Source: Cerrena zonata | Taxonomy: Eukaryota > Basidiomycota > Agaricomycetes > Polyporales > Cerrenaceae | Length of the DNA stretch: 64,000 nucleotides | NCBI GenBank assembly: GCA_038087015.1 | Contig: JASBNA010000005.1 | Location: forward strand, 992,001 to 1,056,000 | Direction of reading: 5' to 3' | Shown here: piece after piece, positions 11,690 through 23,431 of the stretch | Position numbering within the stretch: position 1 is the stretch's first letter | Layout: each line of letters starts with the position of its first letter | Program-made: the position numbers and the translations under genes | Notes under the pieces: generated by a model | What the model saw: only the letters and a program-made list of their open reading frames with translations | Told to the model about the DNA's origin: nothing | The model's database searches: none

Positions 11690-13308
11690 ATGGGTCTTTC
11701 TGGGAGGAAGATGAAACAGAGAATTGGTCCTGACCCTCGCAATCTTTCTTGGGCTGATGGTATGTGTAGACCTATCTCGAATATCTCTATCACTGAGGCT
11801 CACATCCATGTATTGTAATTGTAGATGCCAATAAGTTCGGTGTTGCATATCTCCAAAAGCTAGGCTGGTCTGCTGGGACTGGTCTAGGTACGACTGGCGA
11901 GGGTCGTACGTCGCACATTAAAGTGCACCAAAAACTCGACATGCTAGGTATCGGTGCAGCCCACCAGAAGGATCCTAATGGCATTGCCTGGAAGCAAAAC
12001 AAGGACTTCGAGAACTTGCTCAAGCGATTAAACGGGGACAGTACACCGGCTACACCTGTTGATGGTTTCGTCCAAGCTGGTCAGGATGCTGAAGAGGATG
12101 GACAAGATGGAGGCTTGGACAGTGCTGAGAGCGGGGCCAAGAGTGATGATGAGGGAGACGGGAAAGGAGGGAAAGAAGAAGAAGGACAAGAAAGATAAGA
12201 AAAGGAAGAAATCAAAGGACGAGGACGGCGAGGAGCCTACGAAGAAGAAGAGAAAGTCAAGACATGTGGATAGTGAGGACGACGACTCTAAGTCTAAAGA
12301 GAAGAAGAGTAAAAAGGAGAAGAAGGAGAAGAAGAAATCGAAGGACGAACCCGCCCTTTGCATCTTCATCTACCTCAACTCCAGTTGCTACAGTCAGACC
12401 GTAAGTCAAGATTCATCCCATATTTCCCGTTATATTTATGATGGCAACTTTCTTTACTAGACATCGAGCCCACAGAGCCAGATTTCTCGCGGCGAAACGG
12501 CAGGCACTGAGCTCATCCTCCGCTATGGATGAAATCCTTGGTATCTCACGTTCTGAGTCCGCTACACCTTTCCCTCAGGATTCATCATCTATACCCAACA
12601 CTCCCTCTGACGATACCCAGGATGTACTAAAGCTTCAGGAGCTCAAGACATCCTCAAAAAGTGTCATGGACTACTTTAAGGAAAAACTTCTAGCGAAATC
12701 CAACGCCAAAATGGCTTCAACCTCTTCCAGTGCCTCTCCTGCCCCCGACACCCCCACCTCTGCTCCCGCTGAACATGATTACGACGATTACTCTGATCGA
12801 CCAAGGGGCGGGCTCGGGTTGGGTGCGTCACACGGTAGCATTGGCTCCCGTCTGCGGATAGAGACTACTTACGAAGAAGACACGGAGACTCGACGAACTG
12901 GCCTTGGTGCTGCCTCGCGCATGTCTGCCATGTTTGCCGCTTCTTCGTCTTTTATCGGTGCTTCGGGGGATGTGAAGAGCTCCGAGGAGATTGTTGTGAC
13001 CGAAACTGATGCGGTTGTCATTACCAAAGAGGTGGGGGAAGAAAGATAAAAAGGGGAAGGGGAAAGGAGAAGGGAAGGTCGATGGGGACAACAAAGCGGA
13101 ACCCGAGTCAAAGAGCAAGAAGAGCAAAGATAAGAACTCTCAAGTCAAGACTGAAGACTTTGATGACTCTCCTCTCGAAGAATCCAAGAAACACAAAAAG
13201 AAATCTAAGCGGCGTTCTGAAACCGAGGCCGCTGTTGACGGAGAGGAGCAGAGTGAGAAGCCAAAAAAGCGGAAAAAGGACAGAGGGGGAAAGTCAGAGT
13301 CATCGTGA
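11690..13308 (+). CDS. PXR1: G-patch protein of the PINX1/PXR1 (GNO1) family
   Basis: A nucleolar-type G-patch protein. Yeast PXR1/GNO1 activates the Prp43 helicase in rRNA and snoRNA maturation, and human PINX1 also inhibits telomerase. The N-terminus MGLSGRKMKQRIGPDPRNLS matches the family start; an intron (11760-11824) splits WADD from ANKFG. The G-patch follows (LGWSAGTGLGTTGEGRTSHI), then KLDMLGIGAAHQKDPNGIAW. A Lys-rich region is next, then, after an intron at 12401-12460, HRAHRARFLAAKRQAL...EILGI, a conserved block of fungal PXR1 proteins, and a second Lys-rich tail. The frame breaks three times, each repaired by removing one base: an A at 12172-12174, a C at 12350-12352 and a G at 13034-13038. 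Since all domains survive, I read this as one functional gene with sequence errors rather than a pseudogene. A 58-nt intron could alternatively explain the third break. Confidence 0.82.
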
Positions 13309-13710
13309 TCCCCTTTGCTTCTATTTCATATTCATATTTACCGGATATATATCACATTGCGCGCAAAATACTCAATACTCTGTTTCGTTCCTGTTGTGCA
13401 TCTGAATTCTGTACTACTTGAAGTCAGAGCTTTAAGGCCACTCCAAGTTGTTTGTGATTGTTTTGCAAGAGCCCCCATGAAATTACTATTTATAGATTAG
13501 CGTGTACTAGGCGCCTTGATGTCGTCACTTGCATGTCTTAATTTTAGCCGTTTTGCCCGCAGCGTCCACATCTCCTTTCCCCCATCTTGAGTAACCTTTC
13601 TTGTCTTATTCCTCGTTAGGCGGATCCATCCGACTTATTACAAGCTACTTTAAGAAACTTCTAGTATTCCTTACGAACTAAGCGTTTGACGACATTAACG
13701 AGACACGAGG
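13309..13710. other. Intergenic region, G-patch to PDAT gene
   Basis: About 400 bases containing the 3' end of the G-patch gene and the PDAT promoter. No gene or RNA is recognisable. Confidence 0.5.
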
Positions 13711-16700
13711 ATGTCTAGTGACATACGGCAACGACGCGTCAGCCAGAAACGACAGGCATCCGACAGCGCGTTATTGGACATGAATAAGGGGGCACGTCAT
13801 GAAAATCAGGTTCATGAACTCAAAGAAGAACTATCGGGGAAGGTGGAAGCTTTAAAGAAGAAAGATAAGGAGGTAAGTTTATTCTGTCCTTTTGGCTTCT
13901 GTGGCATGAAAATACTTTGATATTTTATATCTAGTATTCTACATGGCTCCTTCCCATGAGAGTAAAGCAGAATTTGCTGACTGTTCTGTATTGAAAATCA
14001 CGTGCATAGGTTGAATATCGGTTCTGGACCAAGAAACGATTCATATTTCCCCTTGGCATCATAGGTGCGTGGAAATATAGTACAGCGGTGTGAACAATGG
14101 AGGTTCTGACGTACTGCGTAGTCGGTATATTCATGGGAATAATTCTCATACAACCCACGGACCTTCCAGATTTCCAAACCCACGTCGCGCTTTTGCTAGA
14201 CGAGTTCGGCATCGTACTTCCTCAACTGCCCCAGCTCGATCTTTCATTGGTTGAAAACGAATGGAACAGGCTACGAAGTAGTATCCCCGAACCTTGGAAA
14301 CTCAATACTAACGGTCTGGAGTTCAAAGTCGGCGAAGACATGGCAGCGAGGGGTCTTAGTGCCAAGCATCCCGTCATCCTAGTCCCCGGAATCATCTCTA
14401 CAGTATGCTGTAATAACGTCTCGGACTGACAAAAACCTTACATCATTCCGTTCTTCTAGGGGTTAGAATCTTGGTCTACTTCTCCTGAGTACCGGACTTT
14501 CTTCAGGCAAAAGGTATGGGGCGGGTTCTCCATGCTCTCACAGGTTACTTTCAACAGGGAAAAATGGATGGCAACCCTGCTGCTTGACCCAGACACTGGA
14601 CTAGATCCACCTGGTGCCAAGGTTCGTGCTGCGGAGGGTATTGATGCTGCTAGTAGTTTCATTCAAGGATTTTGGCTCTGGTAAGTACAACCTGACACGT
14701 TGTTAGCTTCATACGTTAAGCCTCTTTCTGTAGGTCCAAAATTGTTGAGAACCTTGCTGTCGTGAACTATGATACGAACAACCTACACCTGGCACCTTAC
14801 GACTGGAGGCTGTCTTATTATAATCTTGAAGAACGAGATGGGTATTTTTCGAAGTTGAAGACGACGATCGAAGGCTTCAAGTAAACTATTACGTTCAAAT
14901 CTTAATCGGAGACGAAACTGATGCCCCTTCCAGGAAACGCGAAGGAAGGAGAGTTGTGATTTGCGCTCACTCAATGGGAAGCTCAGTAAGTTTGTCAACA
15001 CATGTTCTTATGAGCTGCGTGTTGATATAGGTAATAGGTTATGCTGGTACGTGCAGTCCCATCTATCTTCGATCCGAAATAACTTTAACTTTATCGTAGT
15101 ACTTGTGCGTCATTTATAACACTTCACCGTATACGAATGAACTAAATCAACTCCTGAACTAGCTTCAAGTGGGTTGAGTCACCGCTTCATGGCCGTGGCG
15201 GACCGAACTGGGTGGAGGTTTGTGTAGTCTACTTGTTACGCGATCGCCCACTAACTCCAAGGGACATTAGGAAAATGTGGAGGCATTGGTCACTATTGCC
15301 GGAACTCACCTCGTGCGTATTAAAACTCGGCTATATCACCGTTATATGAAATATTTACATTGATATGTGCCGTTTGTAGGGAGTGGTAAGTGTTTTACAC
15401 TTATCTCGACGGACAATGTTTTAAGGTCAGATAGGCAAAAGCTATGGCAGCGTTCTTGTCTGGAGAGATGAAGGATACCGTCCAAATGAACCCCGCTGGT
15501 GCATATGGTATAATCTTTCTTTCCAAGTTATACATGCATCGAACCTGACAAAGGTCCACAGTCCTTGAAAGATTCTTCTCCCGAAAGGAGCGCCAGAAAC
15601 TCTTCCGAAGCTGGGCAGGGAGCGCAAGCATGTGGATCAAGGTAAATTTCAACCCTCATGCTTCGTTTCTGTATAACGCTGATACTAATAATAATGTAGG
15701 GTGGGGACGATATCTGGGGAAATGACACATTTGCTCCTGATGACATGTCAGAAAACGATCATACTCATGGGGAATTGATCGCGTTCAGACAAGCAGTAGC
15801 AGAAGGAGACCCTTTGGTGACCAATATGACTTCCGACGCTGCAGGGAACTGGATCTTGGAACGTACACCCGCACATTTCCAAGTACGTTTTGATCATCTT
15901 TGCGATTGAAGTGTATTCGTCATGACATGCTAATGCTTTGAATAGCGAATGGTTGCTAATAATTACTCATATGGTGTTGAACGCGACGAAGAAAAGTTGA
16001 AGGACAACAACGTTGACTTTAGGAAATGGACTAATCCATTGGAGATTCAGTACGTCTACAATCCACTCTCATTTGCACATCTAACATTGATGTTATGATT
16101 TCTAGACTGCCAAACGCACCGAGTACAAAGTTCTACTGTGTCTACGGTCACGGTAAGGATACCGAGGTATGCTAGTCATTTCATTCTATTTTCAGATCTC
16201 CACTCAGTATTTCCCATAGCGATCATATTGGTACACTCGAGGTGAGTACGAGTATGACGACATCCAACCAGACGATGCAGCCCCAACATGCGCAAATACG
16301 ACGGACTGCACCACCAACCGTACACCTCTCGATATGCCCATGTCACGCACAACGTGGATCGATTCTGACTACACAAACGAGAGTGTGAATCCCAAGATTG
16401 TCAACGGCGTCAAGATGGGCGAAGGGGATGGGACCGTAAGTTTACTCAGTCTTGGTGCCATGTGCGTCGAGGGTTGGAAACGTAAGCGATGGAATCCGTC
16501 AGGCATTCCGGTTGTGACAGTCGAGGTAAGTATCCTTGTTTCTTCATTTCGTAAGCCCTGACCAACTGTCGCATAGCTACCCCATCGTCCTTCACAAACT
16601 ATCCCTCGTGGTGGAGGAACGACCGCTGACCACGTCGATATCCTTGGTTCCACTGCTCTCAACGAGATCATCTTGAAGATCGCGACAGGAGTAGGACACG

Positions 16701-16762
16701 AAGTCGAAGAAAGTTTCGTGTCCAACATTAGAGAATATGCCAAGAGAATACGTTGGGACTGA
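13711..16762 (+). CDS. LRO1: Phospholipid:diacylglycerol acyltransferase (PDAT, LRO1-like)
   Basis: Moves an acyl group from phospholipid to diacylglycerol, making triacylglycerol independently of acyl-CoA; it works at the ER membrane. The basic, charged N-terminus (MSSDIRQRRVSQKRQ) precedes one TM anchor formed across an intron (KKRFIFPLGIIVGIFMGIIL). The lumenal LCAT-type domain follows: HPVILVPGIISTGLESW, the active-site segment AHSMGSS with the nucleophile Ser (about 14965-14990), WVESPLHGRGGPNWVE, the catalytic Asp in GEGDGTVSLLSLG (about 16420-16455), and the catalytic His in ADHVDILGS (about 16628-16655). The C-terminus is KRIRWD. At least ten introns are present and no frame breaks were seen. 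The stop lies only about 10 bases before a degenerate repeat of the MA3 gene tail. Confidence 0.92.
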
Positions 16763-16772
16763 AGCTTGCAGA

Positions 16773-17115
16773 TTTGACATTACAAGATATAGACACACAA
16801 TTATACAAGACACGACACGTTAATGACGTACATACTAATTGACACAATATTTTTTTCACTCAAATTTCAGCCCGGCTGCCCTTGCGACCTTAGCCGTGTT
16901 TTCGATGAACCAGATTGGAGATGCGGAGACAATCGCCTGCATGTCCTACATTACGAGGCGTTGGAATCCTTTCCAAAAACAGTGTTGCATCATCTCTCGA
17001 AAACATGAGCATGTCCGAGTAGAGGTATATTTAGCCCTGTTAAAGTCCTTCGACTTGATGAGACTTTCGATCCTCTCCAATGTGACGTGTTCGAAAAGCC
17101 GGGTGGAATAGAATA
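16773..17115 (-). pseudogene. Degenerate copy of the MA3 (eIF4G-like) gene 3' end
   Basis: This stretch aligns by eye with 20092-20480, the 3' end and downstream region of the MA3 gene, in the same orientation. Shared landmarks on the minus strand are the sequence for ERIESLI.SKD, the tail AIVSAS, and a terminal ARAAGLKFE followed by TGA. This copy lacks about 60 bases in the middle and carries stops in every frame, so it is a relic. It begins about 10 bases after the PDAT stop codon. Together with the intact locus it forms a direct repeat flanking the DUF6535 gene. Confidence 0.7.
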
Positions 17116-17212
17116 ATGTGAAGTAAGTGAGGTTGCAATGGAAACTATTCCGCATGCGTCATGCCCCTGGAATGCATAATGCCGAAATGAAAACGAGAAC
17201 CAGGATACATCC

Positions 17213-19558
17213 TTAAGCAACACACCTAAAAGTTTCCCCCCACAAGAAGACCAATTTGGCTATAAGGGCTTCACTTATGGCCTCGCGACATCTTTCCTGG
17301 ATCTTCTGCAGGGCTTCGCGAGAATACCACATCTGATCGTTGACGGCTTTAGTGGAATACAAATCGGGAATGTCGTTCAAAACCTCCAAAATCTCCGAGG
17401 TGAGTGCCTTCAGGTCGTCCTTTCGAGCAACGAGAGCTTCCGAGGATGCAAGAAGTAGGAGATTGGAAAAGATGTAACATAACGAAGTGCTTTCTCTGGA
17501 GAAAGTATGTGGATCTCTATTGGAGGGCTCCTCGGAGTCCTCGGAGTCACGGATCCTTTGCAGCCTTCTCCTAGTTTCAGCATTGAGCCAGTCTATGTCT
17601 AAGAAATAATATAAGATGCAATCCGCAATCGAGCAGTGGAAAGGATACGTACATAGAACACCCGCTTTCACCTCGCTAGTATCCCATATATCATACATGC
17701 CAAAGTTAGGGAATGAGTCCTGCGTCATGATGGTGTGAAGGTGCTCGAATATACCGTGCCCCACCTTTCCCGACCGTAAGAGGTGAAAGATAACGGTAGG
17801 TAGGTGATACCACAATGGCTTCTGGGTTCCTGGCTGTATAATGAGCTTTATCAGATCTCGCCATACTTCGAAGATTGTAGATTCCGCCTGAATATGCCTG
17901 AGCTTATAGATGAGTACGTCCCGGAGGACATTAGGTAATGCTGCCTCCGCATCTGGTGAGAGTGTCGATTTCCAAGCCATGACATTATTGGCTATGGCAT
18001 AGTTTGGTTCTGGGGATGTCACTTCCTTGTAAAGTGCCACAATAGACGATATTGCGATATTTGCCGTACATTCGCCAATTGTTTCCACAAGCTGTTCGTC
18101 AGGGAAAAGGGCTACGGAAGATGAGATGATCCCTATAGTTGCCTTGAAGTCCTGGGCCGACTTCACCGCATATTCTTCAGGAGGTTGTTCCACTGAAAAA
18201 TCTCCCACAGTTCTACGCCATGCTCTGCCGAATACTTCCACCAGAAACAGCATGTGCTCCACAGGATCAATCACAACGTCCCTGATACGGTGGAAGAAGC
18301 TTGTTGTGGACCTGAAGAATGGTTCCTTGATTGAACCTATGTCGGTCAATGGGTGACGAAGGAACTCGACGCTAGCTTTCAATAGATCATAAAAGACGCC
18401 GCGGAGATGGAAGAGTGCTCCCTTCAGAATCGGAGTCTTGTATGGGCATTGAGACGATAGAATGGGAGCAAGGGTTGTGAATATGAAGACGACTATCCAA
18501 AGGAGTAATATTCCTGTGGTAACCCAACCGACGACAGGATTGAGTTCACGAAGGAATTCGCTGAGGCCAACAAGAAATAGGAGTAATGCGATCTGTAATA
18601 AAAGAGGGAGGGCAGCTGCGAGTTCAAAAACCCTCCAGTCAGCCAAGCCCTCATTCCGAAAGAACCGAATACGAAGCGCTGGTAATGGTGATTGCGTTTC
18701 CTGGGCCATATACTCGTGAAGCCATTGTTTCACAAATATACCAAACGATGCGGTGACGAGGCTTATCACGAGACTACAGGACCAAAGGGTGTTGATGCGG
18801 ACGAAGGGGTGCGGAGGGGAGAATGGTGTTAATGTGTAGGATGGAACTGTAGAGTTGATGAAATTCCCCATCACTCCGAGGCTTGCTAGCTGGGCCGAGA
18901 TCTGTATGAGAGCTCGTGAGGCCGTATCACCAGAATCATCTTGAAGTTTGTCATAAGTCTCAACAACAAAGGCAGTCAAGACAGCCGAAAATAGACCAGC
19001 CTGTGCGGCAGCAATAGTGAATATCGGTATTGCAAGGGAGGAAAGGACGCGTTCAATACTTACGAAAACAAGAAGCGTATCGATGTCCTCCTTGACATCT
19101 CGAATCTTAGCTTCATCATATTCACGGACCATGTTCGACAGCCGAGCCCATCCCTTATGTTCCGGCTCAATCTGTACTCTCTGTATTGTGTCAGAGATCT
19201 ATATCGTATTTCACGTCAGTTCACATCTGAAGCTGCACATCTAACATAATGTTACCTTTGGAAATAATGTATCATGTTCATCCACTTGTACCTTCGTTTG
19301 AGGCTCAATGATCTTGTCATAAAGAGAGCCTTTATCAGTACCGCCTTCTCCTGGTTCACTTTCTGATGGCGGCCCATCTCCATAGGAATCACCTGCGCTG
19401 AATGCGCTGTTTCCTGTAGCACTTGAGTGGCCAGTTATAATGGATTCAGCATCCTGACGGTCTCTTCTATCATTGAGAGACGAAGGCGTTGACCGAGACG
19501 TTGCTACTTCGTTACCGAGGGGGCTAGCCACCGCCCCATTCAAACTATTAGAGGTCAT
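17213..19558 (-). CDS. DUF6535-domain membrane protein
   Basis: A basidiomycete-type membrane protein of unknown function. Exon 1 (19256-19558) encodes a Ser/Asp/Glu-rich cytoplasmic-looking N-terminus (MTSNSLNGAVASP...). After an intron (19199-19255) comes the DUF6535 core: RVQIEPEHKGWARL, REYDEAKIRDVKEDIDTLLV, the first TM AGLFSAVLTAFVVETY, and further TMs around WSCSLVISLVTASFGIFVKQW, AAALPLLLQIALLLFLVGL and TGILLLWIVVFIF. The C-terminal half is soluble and helical with no recognised domain. Two stop-free introns whose lengths are multiples of three lie inside the long open frame: 19001-19063 (63 nt) and 17599-17652 (54 nt). Removing the first gives the canonical DTLLVFAGLFSAVLTAF. No frame breaks were seen. 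Confidence 0.85.
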
Positions 19559-20178
19559 GACGAAAGGAGGCCTAGGTTGAGGAAATTGGGGTCACAAAAA
19601 TAGTTGGTTGATCTATTTCCATCGTGTTATATATGCCTGGAAACGCTATGTGCGTTTACCGCCTGCGTATCTGATGACAGCCGTGAGAGCACATTGAGGG
19701 CTTTCATTTCCTACCTCTCGTTCTTGCAGATACTAATCAATGAGTGGAAGAAACAGCATGTGCAAATGAGCAACTAGCTATACTAGCTAGTTCAGTGATA
19801 ATCAGAAATGGTTGCGTACGTGTTGTTTTTGTTCGCGATGTTTTAGACTGAGGCAGGGCTCATCTAGGAAGTCGGATAGTAAGACTCACATTGAAATGTT
19901 TGCTGACTGCAGAACAATTCATGACATTAAAAAAGGTTACCATGTAGTAAGAAACTTAAAAACCAGGGAGAATTGAACGTAAGTACGCTGCTAAGTGTGA
20001 GCGCTAACGTTCGAACGCCACTGACCCGTGCAAATCACCGCTTAAATTAAAACATATACAAAATCAAGATAGAGAATACATTGGGATTGAATATTTGACA
20101 CTACAAGAAATAGATATACAGTGATACAAGACACAGCACGATGATGATATACATTCTAATCGACACAATGTTCATTAT
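19559..20178. other. Region between DUF6535 and MA3 genes
   Basis: About 620 bases. The left part should hold the DUF6535 promoter, and the right end (from about 20092) is the transcribed tail or downstream part of the MA3 gene, shared with the copy at 16773. A stretch at about 19965-20030 looks vaguely like a degraded tRNA but does not fold as one. Nothing else is recognisable. Confidence 0.45.
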
Positions 20179-22319
20179 TCACTCAAATTTCAGTCCAGCT
20201 GCCCTTGCGATCCTAGCTGTGGTCCTAACGAACCGGGTTAAGAAGCGGAGACAATCGCTTGCGTGTCCTCCTGCACTGCGAGGCGTTCGAAGACACTTTC
20301 AATAAATGCTGCATCATCTTTCGACTTCGACTCCATGGCTTTCGTCATGAGAACCTCCACGAGAAGACGAGCATTCCTCACAGACGTTTCCAAAAACAGG
20401 TGTTCAGCCCTCAAGGTCCTTCGACTCTATGAGACTCTCGATCCTCTCTGATGCGACACGTTTGAAAACGTCGGGCGGGATGGAATATGTCATTTCTGTA
20501 GTGGGCGTGTTGAGATATGATGAGTATGACGCTAGAATAATTCTAATTTGCATCGAATACTGAACGGAAGACTGAGATTACATACCATAGAGAGGAATGG
20601 ATGTCTGGTTAGCGATAGGAGTAGTGGTAATATGAGTATGCTCCACGGCCACGCCAGGGCTCAACGGACCAACTGGGTGGTCGGAGGGCGCTGATGTGAC
20701 CGTGGTAGTATCCACGCCATGAACGACCTCACTGATTGCTGGTACCGAAGGCGTCTGGAGTATGAGTGGAACTGATCGAGGTGAGGCTTTTGGTGTCGTT
20801 TCAAACATGTCTCGAAGTTTGGATAAAAGGTGTTCGCAAACAACATCAAGCCTAGCTCCTTTCAACATCACTGAAAGACTCCGCGCACTAGCCTGGGTGC
20901 AGGTCTGAGGGTCCAAGCTTCTCACGGTAGGGAGAAATCCTTCTTCAAATGTGTCCTGGGTGGCTAAGTTCTTATCCAGAACACGCTCGAACAACTCGCC
21001 TACCAATTCCGCATCCTCCTCTGTGAATTTCATAGCCTTGCTAACGAGATTGTGGATAAGGAAATGGCGGTACGCGATGGGTAATTTTGAGAGATTTGCT
21101 TCAATCTCATCGAAATCCCGTGAGTTGAAGAAACTATCCGCAGCTTCTTTCGCTTTGCGTTTGGCCTTAGTCTTAGACAATGATGGCCCCGATTCCGTGA
21201 TGGGGACAGCTCTTTTCGCAGGAGTGTTGAATATTGCTTCATTCAGTACTTTGAACTCTTCAGCATCTTCCGGAGAAACTACTGGAAAGTTCGATTTAAA
21301 CATATAATTGCACGAAAATCAGAATTAATCAAACATACTTGCGCTGGAACTAGCCGCGAGCTCATTCGTCCCGGCAGAAGCAGTAGATGAGCCTACATGG
21401 ACGGCAGAAGTGTAAGAAGCATGAGGTGTGAGCCGTGCTTGCCACCAGACGGAATCTTCACCACGTTCAAGAGCCTCTACTTCTGTCAATGTCAGTTCTT
21501 CCCCTACCCCAAGCTTTCGCATTTCCTGCTTCTCTTCTTTACTAGCTTTCTTCGCTGCCTGAAGTGCCTTTCTTCTTCTTTTATCGTTCTGACAAGGATT
21601 TTGCTCCTGCCAGTGAGAGACGTCGAATTGAGGTTCACCCGACCGGAGGGCGGATTTAGTAGCTGGGATATCCAAAGTGCCTGCCTCTGAAAGAGAGGTT
21701 GGAGAGGCAGAAAACGAGGACACACTGCTTATATCGCTGGTGTGTACGTCGAATGATGTAGAAGTGTTACGCGAGACAATTGAAGGCGCAAGAAAGGGTT
21801 TCTTTGATATGATCGTCCTCGGTATACTGCTGTGCTTTGGGTATTTGGTGAGGAAGTGCTAGTGGGCATTCAGCTTCCATACATGCAATATTATTGTTGC
21901 ATATACGTACATTATTTTCTTGGGGGCTGGGTGGTTTCGATGACAATGAGTCATTACTCGGAGAGCTAGGTATTTCCATAGGTGTTTCTGTCAAGGGCTG
22001 GGTTCTGGTTGGGAATTGGACGGAAAAAGGATTATGATACGTCTTGGAAGTTGATCTTGTGGAAATACTCCTAGACGATTTGTATCCACCTGCGGATGTT
22101 GAGAGGCTGGCGGGATAGAAAGGCGTCATTTTCTCTATAGCATAACAATGAACGAGATGAGATGATAATGAATGGTAGTATAAACTAACTATACCTACCT
22201 GAGAGTTCGACTGCACTCTGTGGACGCGTCGGCCTCGTGTTTTGACCGTATGTCGAGGTAGTATTGAGACTGGCCAAATAACGTCGAGCGTTATTTCCTG
22301 TGGTTTGAGAGTGAGACAT
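20179..22319 (-). CDS. MA3-domain protein resembling the eIF4G C-terminal region
   Basis: Starts MSHSQTTGNNARRYLASLN. Exons encode a Ser/Pro/Thr-rich N-terminal half, then a charged segment (KRRRKALQAAKKASKEEKQE), then an MA3-like helical repeat at about 20800-21140. That repeat reads SRDFDEIEANLSKLP, HFLIHNLVSKAMKFTEEDAE, LVGELFERVL and TFEEGFLPTVRSLD, as in the eIF4G MA3 domain that binds eIF4A. A second repeat-like half follows (PDVFKRVASERIESLIESKD). The frame then hits TGA at 20404-20406. Dropping one G in a GGG run (plus strand 20408-20410) continues through LLVEVLMTKAM and AFIESVFERLAVQ. A second one-base slip near 20241-20246 leads to ARIARAAGLKFE and a stop at 20179-20181. If the slips are real the protein ends at 20404. 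It lacks the eIF4G core (no MIF4G domain seen), so it is an eIF4G-derived accessory gene, not eIF4G itself. Confidence 0.65.
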
Positions 22320-23431
22320 ATTAACGTTAATTCTAGATCTTGGCTGCGATATTGATACGACGAGTCAGCGAAGCGAACAACGATACGTGGTTCGACAAGA
22401 CGAAGGGAAGGAAAGTGACCCAAGGTAGTGTATTGACGCACTTCTAGCTACCTAGAGTTCGATTCTAATAGTGCATTCGCCACCGATGAACACACTGTGG
22501 GAAGTGAAATGCTGCCTGCGTATGGCGTTGCGTATACCTCGTGTAAGTGGGTCGATATACGGTTCCGCAGCCAGTCCCCTTGCATTGGGGTCCAGTGTTG
22601 CCGCATCGGGATACTAGGAAGAAGCTAGCACTTCTATGAGCTGTTGTATTGCCTACATGTGTGATGTGCATTTCAAGAACATTCGCGAAAGAGGGTACAT
22701 CATAGCCACAGTTCACCGAGCACCAAGCCTATCATAGCCAGATAATGACGTTCAAGCAGCGTTCCTAGAGTATTTGGACGTGCCGTCATCCATATCTTTA
22801 GCTAACCCGTAGCTTCAGCAGTGAATGAGTCTCAAAACATACTGGTAGTTTCGTTCTCGCTCAAAAGTGAGACAAAGTGGACTCTTTGCAAAATCCACGA
22901 AAAGCTTAGTCCTAGACAAAACGCAGTATATCGGTGTCGAGTTTGAGGTTATTGGGTTACACACCCGCTGATAAAAGGAGTAAGGATTGGAAGAGGTTAG
23001 TCGTTGGTAAACCAACAACGCTAACGTCAACATGGCCGTATTGATTGCTGGCATGAAGGTATTCAAATAGATTCAAATAGTAAGTGTTGAAGGCGTGGGA
23101 AATCACCATACTATAGTCACCCAATTGAATATCATGGACTCCGATGTCTTCCAAGTCCACCATGTGGTCTTCATCTATATTCTGAATTATACCCCCAGGT
23201 TTGCACCAATGGTGAAATGACGAGCCTGTACACTTTACGCAACTAGCGTGGTATCTTTGGCTGCCCACTTTTGAAGAGTTGCTCACACGATCCGGGGGAC
23301 ATTGTATTGACAGGGGACGGCTACAACGGCCGACCTGACAGCGAATACCAATTCTTCACAGACGGCTTTTAAGTTCTGTACGAACAAGACGCCTACAGCT
23401 TGCTACCTTGTTTCTCGTATTTGTGCCCGAC
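22320..23431. other. Intergenic region with one possible minus-strand exon
   Basis: About 1.1 kb between the divergent MA3 and ligase genes. A minus-strand open frame at 22957-23286 (109 codons, containing DLEDIGVHDIQLGDYSMVIS and SVVGLPTTNLF) looks more protein-like than its surroundings and could be a remnant or an unplaced exon. I do not recognise it and see no adjoining exons. The rest is unremarkable. Confidence 0.3.

Noticed and set aside
12971..13028. Possible 58-nt intron (GTGAAG...AAAG) that would repair the third frame break of the PXR1-like gene
   Set aside because: It would remove sequence that reads as coding, and a one-base excess in GGGGG is simpler given the same pattern elsewhere; transcript data could reverse this.
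19965..20035. tRNA-like sequence on the minus strand (T-arm-like GTTCAATTC and D-arm-like AGTGG phrases)
   Set aside because: The acceptor strands do not pair and no anticodon arm of proper size can be drawn.
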